Translations under genes and position numbers: made by a program | Part shown: positions 15,117-21,939 of the stretch, one piece after another | Layout of the letters: every line of letters begins with the position of its first letter | Position numbering within the stretch: position 1 is the stretch's first letter | The notes under the pieces: model-generated | Told to the model about the DNA's origin: nothing | Databases searched by the model: none | Seen by the model: the letters and a program-made list of their open reading frames with translations, nothing else | Assembly (NCBI GenBank): GCA_017936025.1 | Contig: JAGBGL010000058.1 | Location: 1 to 22,207, forward strand | DNA: 22,207 bases | Reading direction: 5' to 3' | DNA from: Bacillota bacterium | Lineage (GTDB): Bacteria; Bacillota; Clostridia; Peptostreptococcales; Anaerovoracaceae

Positions 15117-16115
15117 TTAATATAGCGTATCAAATTCCACGCATTCATAAAAGCGTTCTTCGATTTCTTCAAATGTCTGGTTCTGCTTCGAAAGGATCCA
15201 CATGATCTTAGTGATCACTGCTTCCAGTGTCATATCTTTGGCTTCCAGGATCTTGAACTGGCTCTTGAGCTTCTGACCGACTTCGTATACGCCGACGTTG
15301 CTGCCTTCGTATGTTACCTGAGTGGTCATGATAACGATCTTTTCTTCAGGCGGATACTGCTGCATCAGTTCGAACAGCTTTGCTTCCAGTGATTCAGGGA
15401 TACCGCCTGACCCGAAGCTTTCTATGATGATACAGTCGTAGTAACTGAAGATTGCTTCCAGGATATAAGAGCTGATGCCCGGAGTCAGTTTGAGCAGGAA
15501 GACTTTTTCATCCAGTGTGTCATGGAATTTTACTGTTTTCAGTGATTTGTTTTCCTTTACATAGCGGATGATCCTGCCGTCATGCATCTGTGCCAGATAT
15601 GGATAGTTGATGCTTTCAAAAGCGGCAAAACTCTTTGTTTTAGTTTTTTTAGCTCTTGTTCCATGAATTACCTTGCCGTCGAATACGATGGAAACGCCGC
15701 AGGAATCGGGATCTGCAGCATACAGGATGCTGTCTCTGAGATTTGCCTTTGCATCAGTGATCTCTGAACCGATAGGTTTCTGTGCGCCTGTCAGTACAAC
15801 AGGTTTTGGAGAATCCTGGATCAGATAGGAGAGTGCGGCTGCAGTATAGGCCAGCGTGTCAGTACCGTGCGCGATCACAAATCCGTCATAGAGACTGTAA
15901 TTTTCTTTTATAGCTTCTGCCATCATCAGCCAGTGCTGCGGTGTGACATTAGTGCTGTCCAGATTACAAACTGCTTTCGTTGTCAGTTCAAAATCATCGC
16001 CGATTTCCGGCAGAAATGACAGCAGCTCTTCAGAAGACAGAGCGGGGATAAGTCCGTGTGGTGTTTTTACGGAAGCAATTGTTCCTCCGGTAGTTATAAT
16101 CAGTAACTTTTTCAT
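15117..16115 (-). CDS. L-asparaginase, cytoplasmic type
   Basis: The 332-residue enzyme hydrolyses L-asparagine to aspartate and ammonia. Both catalytic triads of the bacterial asparaginase family are visible: 'TTGGTIAS' with the nucleophile Thr12, and 'AHGTDTLAYTA' (Thr85, Asp86) with Lys123 in 'DAKANL'. Ser54 in 'LDSTN' binds the substrate. The C-terminal domain has 'IIESFGSGGIPE', as usual. No signal peptide precedes the first strand, which points to a cytoplasmic (AnsA-like) enzyme. On the minus strand AAAGGA precedes the ATG at 16115. The gene starts 10 bp after the GntR regulator gene, so the two form an operon in which the regulator comes first. Confidence 0.93.
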   Translation of the reverse strand: MKKLLIITTGGTIASVKTPHGLIPALSSEELLSFLPEIGDDFELTTKAVCNLDSTNVTPQHWLMMAEAIKENYSLYDGFVIAHGTDTLAYTAAALSYLIQDSPKPVVLTGAQKPIGSEITDAKANLRDSILYAADPDSCGVSIVFDGKVIHGTRAKKTKTKSFAAFESINYPYLAQMHDGRIIRYVKENKSLKTVKFHDTLDEKVFLLKLTPGISSYILEAIFSYYDCIIIESFGSGGIPESLEAKLFELMQQYPPEEKIVIMTTQVTYEGSNVGVYEVGQKLKSQFKILEAKDMTLEAVITKIMWILSKQNQTFEEIEERFYECVEFDTLY

Positions 16116-16125
16116 AGTGTTTCCT

Positions 16126-16755
16126 TTAAAGGTGTTTATTGAAATGTTTGTAAAGAAGGTCTTTCGTCTTTATGAAATCGCCTTCGGCAACTGCATCACG
16201 TATTTCTTCGTGCTGGCGCAGATTTTCTTCGCGGTTGTAGTCGGCTCTGCTGTGCTGAAGTCTTACGATAGGATAGAACAGTGAAGTCAGATTATCATAG
16301 CTCTGGAGGACACGTTCATTTCCTGTAGCAACAGCAAAAGTCCTGTCAAACGCGTTGGATTTATCAACGTAATCAGTGAAATTCTTTTCTTCGAATGCCT
16401 TTCGCTGTTCAGCGAGAGCCTCGTCCATAAGCTGCAGCAGTTTATCGGTAGTATTCTGTTCGTAGCAGAGAGTGTACGCACCGAAAGCTGTTACAAAGAA
16501 TGAAATAGCGCATTCTGCGAATTCCTTTTCATCCAGCGAAATTACCTGAGTCTTAGTGCTCATAGTTGTTTTTACAAGACCTTCCACTTCAAGACGGGAA
16601 AGTGCTTCTCTTATCGGAGTATTGCTGACGCCCAGCTCTTTGCTGAGGGCAGTGATGTTGATAGTATCACCGAAGTCATACTCCTGATCATATATTTTCT
16701 TTTTAATGATCTGGTAAACCTGATCTTTAATACTTGTTTTAGTGATAGTTGTCAT
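16126..16755 (-). CDS. GntR family regulator, FCD-type (FadR subfamily)
   Basis: The 209-residue protein has an N-terminal winged helix typical of GntR: 'LSKELGVSNTPIREALSRLE' (about 36-55) is the recognition region, followed by 'GLV'. The helical C-terminal domain resembles FCD, with 'ATGN', 'NLRQHEEIRDAVAEGDF' and a late 'KHFNKHL'. The usual 'FH' metal ligand in the first helical motif appears as 'FD', so metal binding may differ. GGAGG lies 8 bases before the ATG. It precedes the asparaginase gene by 10 bp and is likely to control the pair in response to a small acid such as asparagine or aspartate, which is an inference from position only. Confidence 0.9.
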   Translation of the reverse strand: MTTITKTSIKDQVYQIIKKKIYDQEYDFGDTINITALSKELGVSNTPIREALSRLEVEGLVKTTMSTKTQVISLDEKEFAECAISFFVTAFGAYTLCYEQNTTDKLLQLMDEALAEQRKAFEEKNFTDYVDKSNAFDRTFAVATGNERVLQSYDNLTSLFYPIVRLQHSRADYNREENLRQHEEIRDAVAEGDFIKTKDLLYKHFNKHL

Positions 16756-16773
16756 ATCGAATTCCTCCGTATT

Positions 16774-16795
16774 TGAATATTATACACTATATTCA
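16774..16795. promoter_or_regulatory. Candidate operator of the GntR regulator
   Basis: TGAATAT (16774-16780) and ATATTCA (16789-16795) form a perfect 7-base inverted repeat with an 8-base spacer. It overlaps the -10 box and the start region of the regulator-asparaginase promoter, a usual place for autorepression. Confidence 0.4.
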
Positions 16796-16807
16796 TTCAA
16801 CAATCAA
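16779..16807 (-). promoter_or_regulatory. Promoter of the gntR-asparaginase operon
   Basis: On the minus strand TTGATT (16807-16802) and TATAAT (16784-16779) are separated by exactly 17 bases. The -10 box ends 23 bases before the ATG at 16755. Confidence 0.7.
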
Positions 16808-16846
16808 AACAATTCCGCCGGGGGCAAGTTAATGTCCTCAGATGTC

Positions 16847-16874
16847 TTGTTATTTTACGAAATTATAATATAAT
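16847..16874 (+). promoter_or_regulatory. Promoter of the folate operon
   Basis: TTGTTA (16847-16852) and TATAAT (16869-16874) are spaced by 16 bases; a second overlapping TATAAT lies at 16864-16869. The start near 16881 would place the THF riboswitch at the very 5' end of the transcript. Confidence 0.65.
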
Positions 16875-16890
16875 ATATATTAGGTATTTA

Positions 16891-16992
16891 TGCAAAGTAG
16901 GAATATATGCGTAAAGTGTTTGGCAGACGGGGAGTTGCTGCTGAAACGAAAAGCGGAAAGCTGCTTGCGATATATGTTCCGCACCCGTTGCA
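16891..16992 (+). ncRNA. Tetrahydrofolate (THF-I) riboswitch
   Basis: The leader fits the THF-I (folT) aptamer element by element. P1 is TGCAA (16891-16895) with TTGCA (16988-16992). AGTAG follows. P2 pairs 16900-16909 with 16971-16980 in ten unbroken pairs. The conserved GCGTAAAGTG lies at 16909-16918. P3 pairs 16919-16926 with 16938-16945. Its loop ACGGG (16927-16931) can form the long-range pseudoknot with CCCGT (16984-16988). ACGAA (16946-16950) and a short P4 (AGC/GCT) complete it. The folE Shine-Dalgarno AAAGGAG (16992-16998) touches P1, so folate probably blocks translation of folE. An alternative stem GCGGAA/TTCCGC (16953-16958/16977-16982) could be the unliganded form. Confidence 0.85.
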
Positions 16993-17003
16993 AAGGAGAA
17001 AAA

Positions 17004-17555
17004 ATGGATATTAAGAAAATTGAAGAAGGCGTACGTCTGATCCTTGAAGGAATAGGCGAAGATCCGGAAAGGGAGGGTCTGCTGGAAACACCTCAGAGAT
17101 TTGCACGCATGTGCGAGCAGGTTTACGGAGGATTGACTCAGAATGCAGGCGAGCACCTGCAGAAGCAGTTCAATGTTGAAAATAACAACATGGTTCTGGA
17201 AAAAGACATCACATTCTATTCTACATGCGAGCATCACCTGATGCCTTTCTATGGAAAGGCTCATGTGGCATATATCCCAGACGGAAAAGTAGCAGGTCTG
17301 TCAAAACTGGCAAGAACCGTTGAGGTTTATGCAAGAAGACCGCAGATCCAGGAGCAGATGACGGCGCAGATCGCGGATGCGATGATGGAACACCTGAACG
17401 CAAAAGGCGTTATGGTGATGATCGAGGCTGAACATATGTGCATGACTATGCGAGGTGTTCAGAAACCGGGAACAAAAACCGTAACAACAATGGTACGCGG
17501 AGTATTTGAAGAAGATTATTCGTTACAGCAGACATTTTTACAGATGGTGAAATAA
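17004..17555 (+). CDS. folE: GTP cyclohydrolase I (type IA)
   Basis: The 183-residue enzyme converts GTP to 7,8-dihydroneopterin triphosphate, the first step of folate synthesis. The zinc ligands of the family are visible: Cys75 and His78 in 'STCEHHLMPF' and Cys146 in 'EHMCMTMRG'. Also typical are 'GKAHVAYIPDGKVAGLSKLAR' (quoted in part: 'VAGLSKLARTVEVYARRPQ') and 'TMVRGVF'. The start at 17004 is chosen because AAAGGAG is 5-6 bases before it and the length then fits the family. A longer open frame from 16890 runs through the riboswitch and would add residues with no family counterpart. It is the first gene of the folate operon and its stop touches the start of the HD gene. Confidence 0.95.
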   Translation: MDIKKIEEGVRLILEGIGEDPEREGLLETPQRFARMCEQVYGGLTQNAGEHLQKQFNVENNNMVLEKDITFYSTCEHHLMPFYGKAHVAYIPDGKVAGLSKLARTVEVYARRPQIQEQMTAQIADAMMEHLNAKGVMVMIEAEHMCMTMRGVQKPGTKTVTTMVRGVFEEDYSLQQTFLQMVK

Positions 17556-18041
17556 ATGGAACGAGTTAATAAATTATACAACCTGCCTGAATATCAGGAA
17601 GCACAGAATATCATAGACGAACACGAGGCTGACAGAGTATTCTGCAGACATGATCTGCAGCATTCCCTCGACGTGGCAAGACTTATGCATATCTACAGCA
17701 TGGAATCCGGTGCAAATCTGGATAAAGAGCTGATTTATGCTTCGGCGCTGATGCATGATATAGGAAGAGCACTGCAGTATACAGATGCTGTGCCGCATCA
17801 TACAGCAGGGGCTGATATGGCGGAACAGTGGCTTCCAAAATGCGGTTTTACATTTGAAGAGACTGAAGATGTAGTTGAGGCAGTAAGAGACCACAGACAG
17901 ATCTATCAGGACGGTGCGTCTCTTAAATCTCTGCTGTATGCGGCAGACAAAGATTCCAGGCCATGTTTTGCATGTAAAGCAAGACATATGTGTAACTGGC
18001 CTGAAGAAAAGATGAATCTTGAAATCAAAGGACAGAAATAA
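17556..18041 (+). CDS. HD domain phosphohydrolase in the folate operon
   Basis: The 161-residue protein has the metal-binding HD set: His36 in 'RHDLQHSLDV', His67-Asp68 in 'ASALMHDIGRAL' and Asp131 in 'LYAADKDSR'. HD proteins hydrolyse phosphate esters or nucleotides using metal ions. The C-terminus adds a Cys/His cluster 'CFACKARHMC' (C137, C140, H144, C146) that could bind a metal. The ATG follows the folE stop directly, so the two are translationally coupled. No recognised dihydroneopterin triphosphate pyrophosphatase is seen next to folE, so this protein could remove phosphates from the FolE product. That is an inference from its position, not from its sequence. Confidence 0.85.
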   Translation: MERVNKLYNLPEYQEAQNIIDEHEADRVFCRHDLQHSLDVARLMHIYSMESGANLDKELIYASALMHDIGRALQYTDAVPHHTAGADMAEQWLPKCGFTFEETEDVVEAVRDHRQIYQDGASLKSLLYAADKDSRPCFACKARHMCNWPEEKMNLEIKGQK

Positions 18042-18050
18042 GAGGAAAAA

Positions 18051-18857
18051 ATGAAAATAGGGAACAGAGAGTTTGACATTAAAAATAAAACATACATAAT
18101 GGGAATATTAAATGTGACTCCGGATTCCTTCTCGGACGGGGGCAGGTTCAACGAGTTGGACGCTGCTCTTTTTCATGCCGAGGAGATGATCCGTGAAGGC
18201 GCAGATATTATAGACATCGGGGGAGAGAGTACGCGCCCGGGATATACGGTAATCACAGAAGCTGAAGAGATTGAAAGAGTGGTGCCGGTAATAGAGAAGG
18301 TGACTGCAAATTTTGATATCCCGGTTTCGATCGATACGTATAAAAGTGCTGTAGCCGAGGCAGCTCTCAAAAGCGGCGCACATATGGTAAATGATATCTG
18401 GGGGTTGAAAAAGGATCCGGAAATGGCAGAGGTCATTGCCCGCAGAGGTGCGGCATGCTGCCTGATGCACAACCGCGAAATTGCTGATTACAGCGATTTT
18501 GTGGCAGATATGGTAAAAGACCTGGCTGAAAGCGTGAAAATTGCTGAAAAATCCGGAATTTCCCGGGAAAAGATAATGATTGATCCGGGCGTTGGTTTTG
18601 CCAAGTCATACGAGCAGAACCTCATGGCAATCGGTAACGTGGAAGCCCTCCATCAGCTGGGATTACCTGTGATGCTCGCGACTTCCAGAAAATCAGTTAT
18701 CGGACTGGCACTGGATCTGCCGAAAGAGCAGAGAATGGAAGGCACTCTTGCGACGACCGTTATGGGTGTTATGAAAGGCTGCTCTTTTGTGCGTGTCCAT
18801 GATGTCAAAGAAAACAAAAGAGCTATCCTGATGGCGGAAGCAATTTTAGGGAGATAA
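18051..18857 (+). CDS. folP: Dihydropteroate synthase
   Basis: The 268-residue TIM-barrel enzyme joins p-aminobenzoate to dihydropterin pyrophosphate to give dihydropteroate; it is the sulfonamide target. Both family signatures are clear: 'GILNVTPDSFSDGGRF' (18-33) and 'GADIIDIGGESTRPG' (50-64). 'MIDPGVGFAKS', 'LATSRKSVIG' with the substrate-binding Lys, and the final 'RVHDV' pair are also present. The length is typical. AGAGGAAAA lies just before the ATG, 9 bp after the HD gene. Confidence 0.96.
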   Translation: MKIGNREFDIKNKTYIMGILNVTPDSFSDGGRFNELDAALFHAEEMIREGADIIDIGGESTRPGYTVITEAEEIERVVPVIEKVTANFDIPVSIDTYKSAVAEAALKSGAHMVNDIWGLKKDPEMAEVIARRGAACCLMHNREIADYSDFVADMVKDLAESVKIAEKSGISREKIMIDPGVGFAKSYEQNLMAIGNVEALHQLGLPVMLATSRKSVIGLALDLPKEQRMEGTLATTVMGVMKGCSFVRVHDVKENKRAILMAEAILGR

Positions 18858-18860
18858 TAA

Positions 18861-19673
18861 ATGGATAAAATCATCATAGATAATCTGGAGATATTCGCTA
18901 ATCACGGAGTATTTCCGGAGGAAAATGAAAACGGGCAGGTTTTCTATATATCGGCTGTTATGTATACTGAAACGAGAACAGCCGGAAAGACAGATGATCT
19001 GGAGGCTTCCATAGACTATGGAATGGTATGCCACATGATCACAGACTATGTTCAGGGTCATACTTTCAAGCTGATCGAAACAGTAGTGGAAGGACTTGCA
19101 GAGAAGATGCTGAAAGAAATCCCGCTTCTGAAAAAAGTAACGCTCAGACTGGACAAGCCGCAGGCGCCTGTGGGGCTTCCTTTTGAGAGCGTTGCTGTTG
19201 AAATCACACGCGGCTGGCATACGGCATATATCGCACTGGGATCCAATATGGGAGATAAAAAAGCATATCTTGATAGCGCTGTGAAGGCTCTTGAAACTGA
19301 GGACTGCAGGGTGGAAACCGTTTCTTCATACATAGAAACTGAGCCTTACGGATATGAGAATCAGGACAATTTTCTGAACGGATGTCTGAGACTGAAGACA
19401 CTGCTCAGTCCGCAGGAACTGCTGGACAGACTTCATGAAATCGAAGCGGTAGCAGACCGAAAGCGCGAGATCCACTGGGGACCGCGTACGCTGGATCTGG
19501 ATATCATACTGTATGATGATATTGTTATGGATACAGAAACTCTCCATATCCCTCATATCGATATGCACAGGCGTGACTTCGTGCTTGGGCCGATGGAGGA
19601 AATCGCACCGTGGGTAAGACATCCGGTGCTTATGAAAACAATCAGAGAACTCAGAGGTGAACTTGATGCATAA
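18861..19673 (+). CDS. folBK: Bifunctional dihydroneopterin aldolase / HPPK
   Basis: The 270-residue protein is a fusion. Residues 1-117 are FolB: 'NLEIFANHGVFPEE', Glu73 in 'FKLIETVVE' and Lys99 in 'RLDKPQAP' match the aldolase active site. Residues 121-268 are FolK (6-hydroxymethyl-dihydropterin pyrophosphokinase): 'AYIALGSNMGDKKAYL', 'IHWGPRTLDLDIILYDD' and 'IPHIDMHRRDFVLGPM' match its ATP, Mg and pterin motifs. Together they turn dihydroneopterin into the pyrophosphate used by FolP. The linker between the two parts is only a few residues. AGGGAGA precedes the ATG, which is 3 bp after the folP stop. Confidence 0.95.
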   Translation: MDKIIIDNLEIFANHGVFPEENENGQVFYISAVMYTETRTAGKTDDLEASIDYGMVCHMITDYVQGHTFKLIETVVEGLAEKMLKEIPLLKKVTLRLDKPQAPVGLPFESVAVEITRGWHTAYIALGSNMGDKKAYLDSAVKALETEDCRVETVSSYIETEPYGYENQDNFLNGCLRLKTLLSPQELLDRLHEIEAVADRKREIHWGPRTLDLDIILYDDIVMDTETLHIPHIDMHRRDFVLGPMEEIAPWVRHPVLMKTIRELRGELDA

Positions 19674-19977
19674 AATAAAACTGGTACCGGCATCACCGTT
19701 TTTTAACAGCTGTGACCTTACGGTATATGATGTAACAGAAGGAAAAGAAAAGAAACGCTGCAGGATAACTGCGGAATATGCGAAAGTGGACGTGGAAGCC
19801 ATCAAAAGAGAAGGACATGATACGTTTGAAAAGGCCCTTATCTACTATAAAGAATGGATCTACGCAGTGGTAAGACATTATATAGCAGATGACTGGGAAG
19901 CGACTGAAGGTTATGATGAAATAATGCAGATCATTGCCGACCACATCAGGAAATATTATGAGGAGGCACAGGTATGA
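19666..19977 (+). CDS. Small protein of unknown function in the folate operon
   Basis: I do not recognise this 103-residue protein. The ATG at 19666 is preferred: AGAGGTGA (19653-19660) lies upstream at good distance, and it overlaps the folBK stop by 8 bp. GTG and TTG codons just before it (19657, 19663) are in the same frame. The product is soluble, with an N-terminal beta-like half ('KLVPASPFFNSCDLTVYDVT') and a helical half with conserved-looking Trp and Tyr residues ('EKALIYYKEWIYAVVRHYI', 'GYDEIMQIIADHI'). There is no signal peptide or known catalytic motif. Its end overlaps the start of the Nudix gene (ATGA), so expression is coupled to both neighbours. Confidence 0.8.
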   Translation: MHKIKLVPASPFFNSCDLTVYDVTEGKEKKRCRITAEYAKVDVEAIKREGHDTFEKALIYYKEWIYAVVRHYIADDWEATEGYDEIMQIIADHIRKYYEEAQV

Positions 19978-20816
19978 TACAGGATATTGCACCTCATAAG
20001 CTGGATAATGCTTTTAGAAAAGCTGAGCCGCAGGCCGGCAATTATGTATTTACATTCCGCGGCACAAAACCGTTGTTTATTATGGGCGGCGATACTGTTA
20101 AACTTCCGACTTTTGAAGACCTTCCGGGAGGGTTTGAAAAGAATAAGGATAAAGCTGTTTATCTTTTTTCTATAGATGAAGAGCCGGTATTCCTGATCCT
20201 CGCAAGAGATTTTGCAGGCGATATAGCTTCTGATATGAAGTTTGACTTTCTGGAAAAGGTATATAATATCAAAGAAGGATGGGTGCCGATAGCTGCGTTC
20301 ACGGCCAACCATTTAAATCACTGGTATGAAGAACATCATTTCTGCGGATGCTGCGGAAGTGTAACGGTCTTTTCGGATACAGAGAGAGCAAAGGTATGTC
20401 CTGAATGCGGGAATATCCAGTATCCGAGAATATCGCCTGTAATCATGGCGGCCATCACGGACGGAGAAAGACTGCTATGCACAAGATACACAGGCCGTTC
20501 CTACAAAGGCATCGCACTGATCGCAGGATTCGTTGAAATAGGCGAGACTCTGGAAGAGGCGATGCAGCGTGAAGTTATGGAAGAAGTAGGCCTGAATATC
20601 AAGGAAATCAAGTATTATGGAAGTCAGCCATGGGGACTGTCAGATTCAATTATTGCGGGCTTCTTCGCGTATCTTGATGGAAGCGATAAATTCAGACTGG
20701 ATGAAACAGAGCTGGAAGATGCTGCATGGCTTACAAGAGAAGAACTTCCGCCGCTCGTTGACAATGTCAGCATAACAGCGGCTATGATAGAGGATTTCAG
20801 ATTAGGAAAATTTTAG
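19974..20816 (+). CDS. NudC-like NAD(H) pyrophosphatase
   Basis: The 280-residue Nudix hydrolase resembles NudC, which splits NAD(H) to AMP and nicotinamide mononucleotide and can remove NAD caps from RNA. A zinc ribbon is formed by Cys124, Cys127, Cys142 and Cys145 ('FCGCCG' and 'VCPECGN'). The Nudix box GX5EX7REUXEEXGU is complete at residues 185-207 ('GFVEIGETLEEAMQREVMEE' and on). The NudC marker after it, usually SQPWPFPxS, reads 'SQPWGLSDS' (217-225), so the specificity may be shifted. The ATG overlaps the preceding stop. AGGAGG lies about 8 bases upstream. Because it is in a folate operon, dihydroneopterin triphosphate is another possible substrate. Confidence 0.9.
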   Translation: MIQDIAPHKLDNAFRKAEPQAGNYVFTFRGTKPLFIMGGDTVKLPTFEDLPGGFEKNKDKAVYLFSIDEEPVFLILARDFAGDIASDMKFDFLEKVYNIKEGWVPIAAFTANHLNHWYEEHHFCGCCGSVTVFSDTERAKVCPECGNIQYPRISPVIMAAITDGERLLCTRYTGRSYKGIALIAGFVEIGETLEEAMQREVMEEVGLNIKEIKYYGSQPWGLSDSIIAGFFAYLDGSDKFRLDETELEDAAWLTREELPPLVDNVSITAAMIEDFRLGKF

Positions 20817-20828
20817 GAGGAAACATAA

Positions 20829-21929
20829 ATGACAAAAGTGGATATTATCTCCGGTTTTTTAGGTGCCGGAAAGACAACATTTATAAAAGAGTTGATCAGC
20901 AAAGTATTCGTTGATGAACAGATCGTTCTGATTGAAAATGAATTCGGTGAAATTGGCATCGACAGCAGATTTATGCAGAATGCAGGCATTGAAGTTACAG
21001 AAATGAACTCAGGATGCATCTGCTGCACACTGGTAGGAGACTTTGCAAAATCTCTGAAACAGGTCGTAGAGACTTATGCTCCTGACAGAATCATAATAGA
21101 ACCTTCAGGTGTAGGCAAACTGTCTGAAGTCGCTGCAGCTGTTGAAGAAGTAAAAGAGGAAGCAGGCATTGAAGTAAGCAGCAAGATTACGGTTGTTGAC
21201 GGTAAAAAAGCTAAAATGTATATGAAGAATTTCGGTGAATTCTTTGAAAACCAGGTCGAACATGCTACAACGATCGTTATCAGCAGAACGCAGATGATGA
21301 AGGAAGATGAACTGGCGAATTGTCTGGACCTGTTGAAAGAACATAATGAAAAAGCAACTATTATTACTACTGAATGGAATAAACTGGACGGTGCGATGAT
21401 CAGAGATGCTATCGATCACGACCGGGACCTGGCTGCAGAGCTGATGCATGAACATGAACATGAGCATCACCATCACCATCATCACCACGAAGAAGAATGC
21501 TGCTGTGAACATGGATATCACCATGGTGACGAAGGATGCCGCGAACACCATCACCATGACCACGATGAGCACTGCGAGTGCGGATGCCACGATCACGATC
21601 ATCACCATCACCACCATGATCACGACTGCGGATGCGGACACGATCATGATGCTGATGAGGTATTTACTAGCTGGGGCATCCAGACTATCCGCAAATTCAA
21701 CAGAGCAGAGCTGGAAGATGTGCTGAAAATGCTCAGCATGACCGAAGAATTCGGTACAGTTCTCAGAGCAAAAGGTATTGTTGAAGGCGTTGACGGACAG
21801 TGGATGGAATTCGATATGGTTCCTGAAGAAATGGAAATCAGAAACTGCGGACCTGACTACACAGGACGCATCTGTGTTATCGGTACAGAACTGAAAGAGG
21901 AAGACCTTACAAAGGTGTTCGGCAAATAG
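20829..21929 (+). CDS. COG0523 (CobW-like) GTPase with His-rich metal-binding insert
   Basis: The 366-residue protein is a G3E-family P-loop GTPase of the COG0523 metal chaperone group. Walker A is 'GFLGAGKTTF' (9-18), the acidic switch 'ENEFGEIGIDSRF' follows, and the hallmark metal motif CICC is at 63-66 ('NSGCICCTL'). The usual guanine-specificity motif NKxD reads SRTQ (152-155). Residues 207-273 hold about 31 His and 9 Cys, a large metal-binding insert before the C-terminal CobW domain ('SWGIQTIRKFNRAELEDVL' and on). Zinc is the likeliest metal, though nickel or cobalt is possible. AGGAGG is 8 bases before the ATG. It lies at the end of a folate operon whose first enzyme, FolE, needs zinc, a link known for other COG0523 proteins. 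Confidence 0.92.
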   Translation: MTKVDIISGFLGAGKTTFIKELISKVFVDEQIVLIENEFGEIGIDSRFMQNAGIEVTEMNSGCICCTLVGDFAKSLKQVVETYAPDRIIIEPSGVGKLSEVAAAVEEVKEEAGIEVSSKITVVDGKKAKMYMKNFGEFFENQVEHATTIVISRTQMMKEDELANCLDLLKEHNEKATIITTEWNKLDGAMIRDAIDHDRDLAAELMHEHEHEHHHHHHHHEEECCCEHGYHHGDEGCREHHHHDHDEHCECGCHDHDHHHHHHDHDCGCGHDHDADEVFTSWGIQTIRKFNRAELEDVLKMLSMTEEFGTVLRAKGIVEGVDGQWMEFDMVPEEMEIRNCGPDYTGRICVIGTELKEEDLTKVFGK

Positions 21930-21939
21930 GAGAAAGAAT

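Noticed and set aside
16890..17003. Possible 38-residue N-terminal extension of FolE
   Set aside because: The bases form the THF riboswitch and ribosome binding site, and the extension has no family counterpart.
21447..21655. Low-complexity CAT/CAC-rich stretch as a DNA repeat element
   Set aside because: It is the His-rich coding insert of the COG0523 GTPase; the codons are mixed and the frame is kept.
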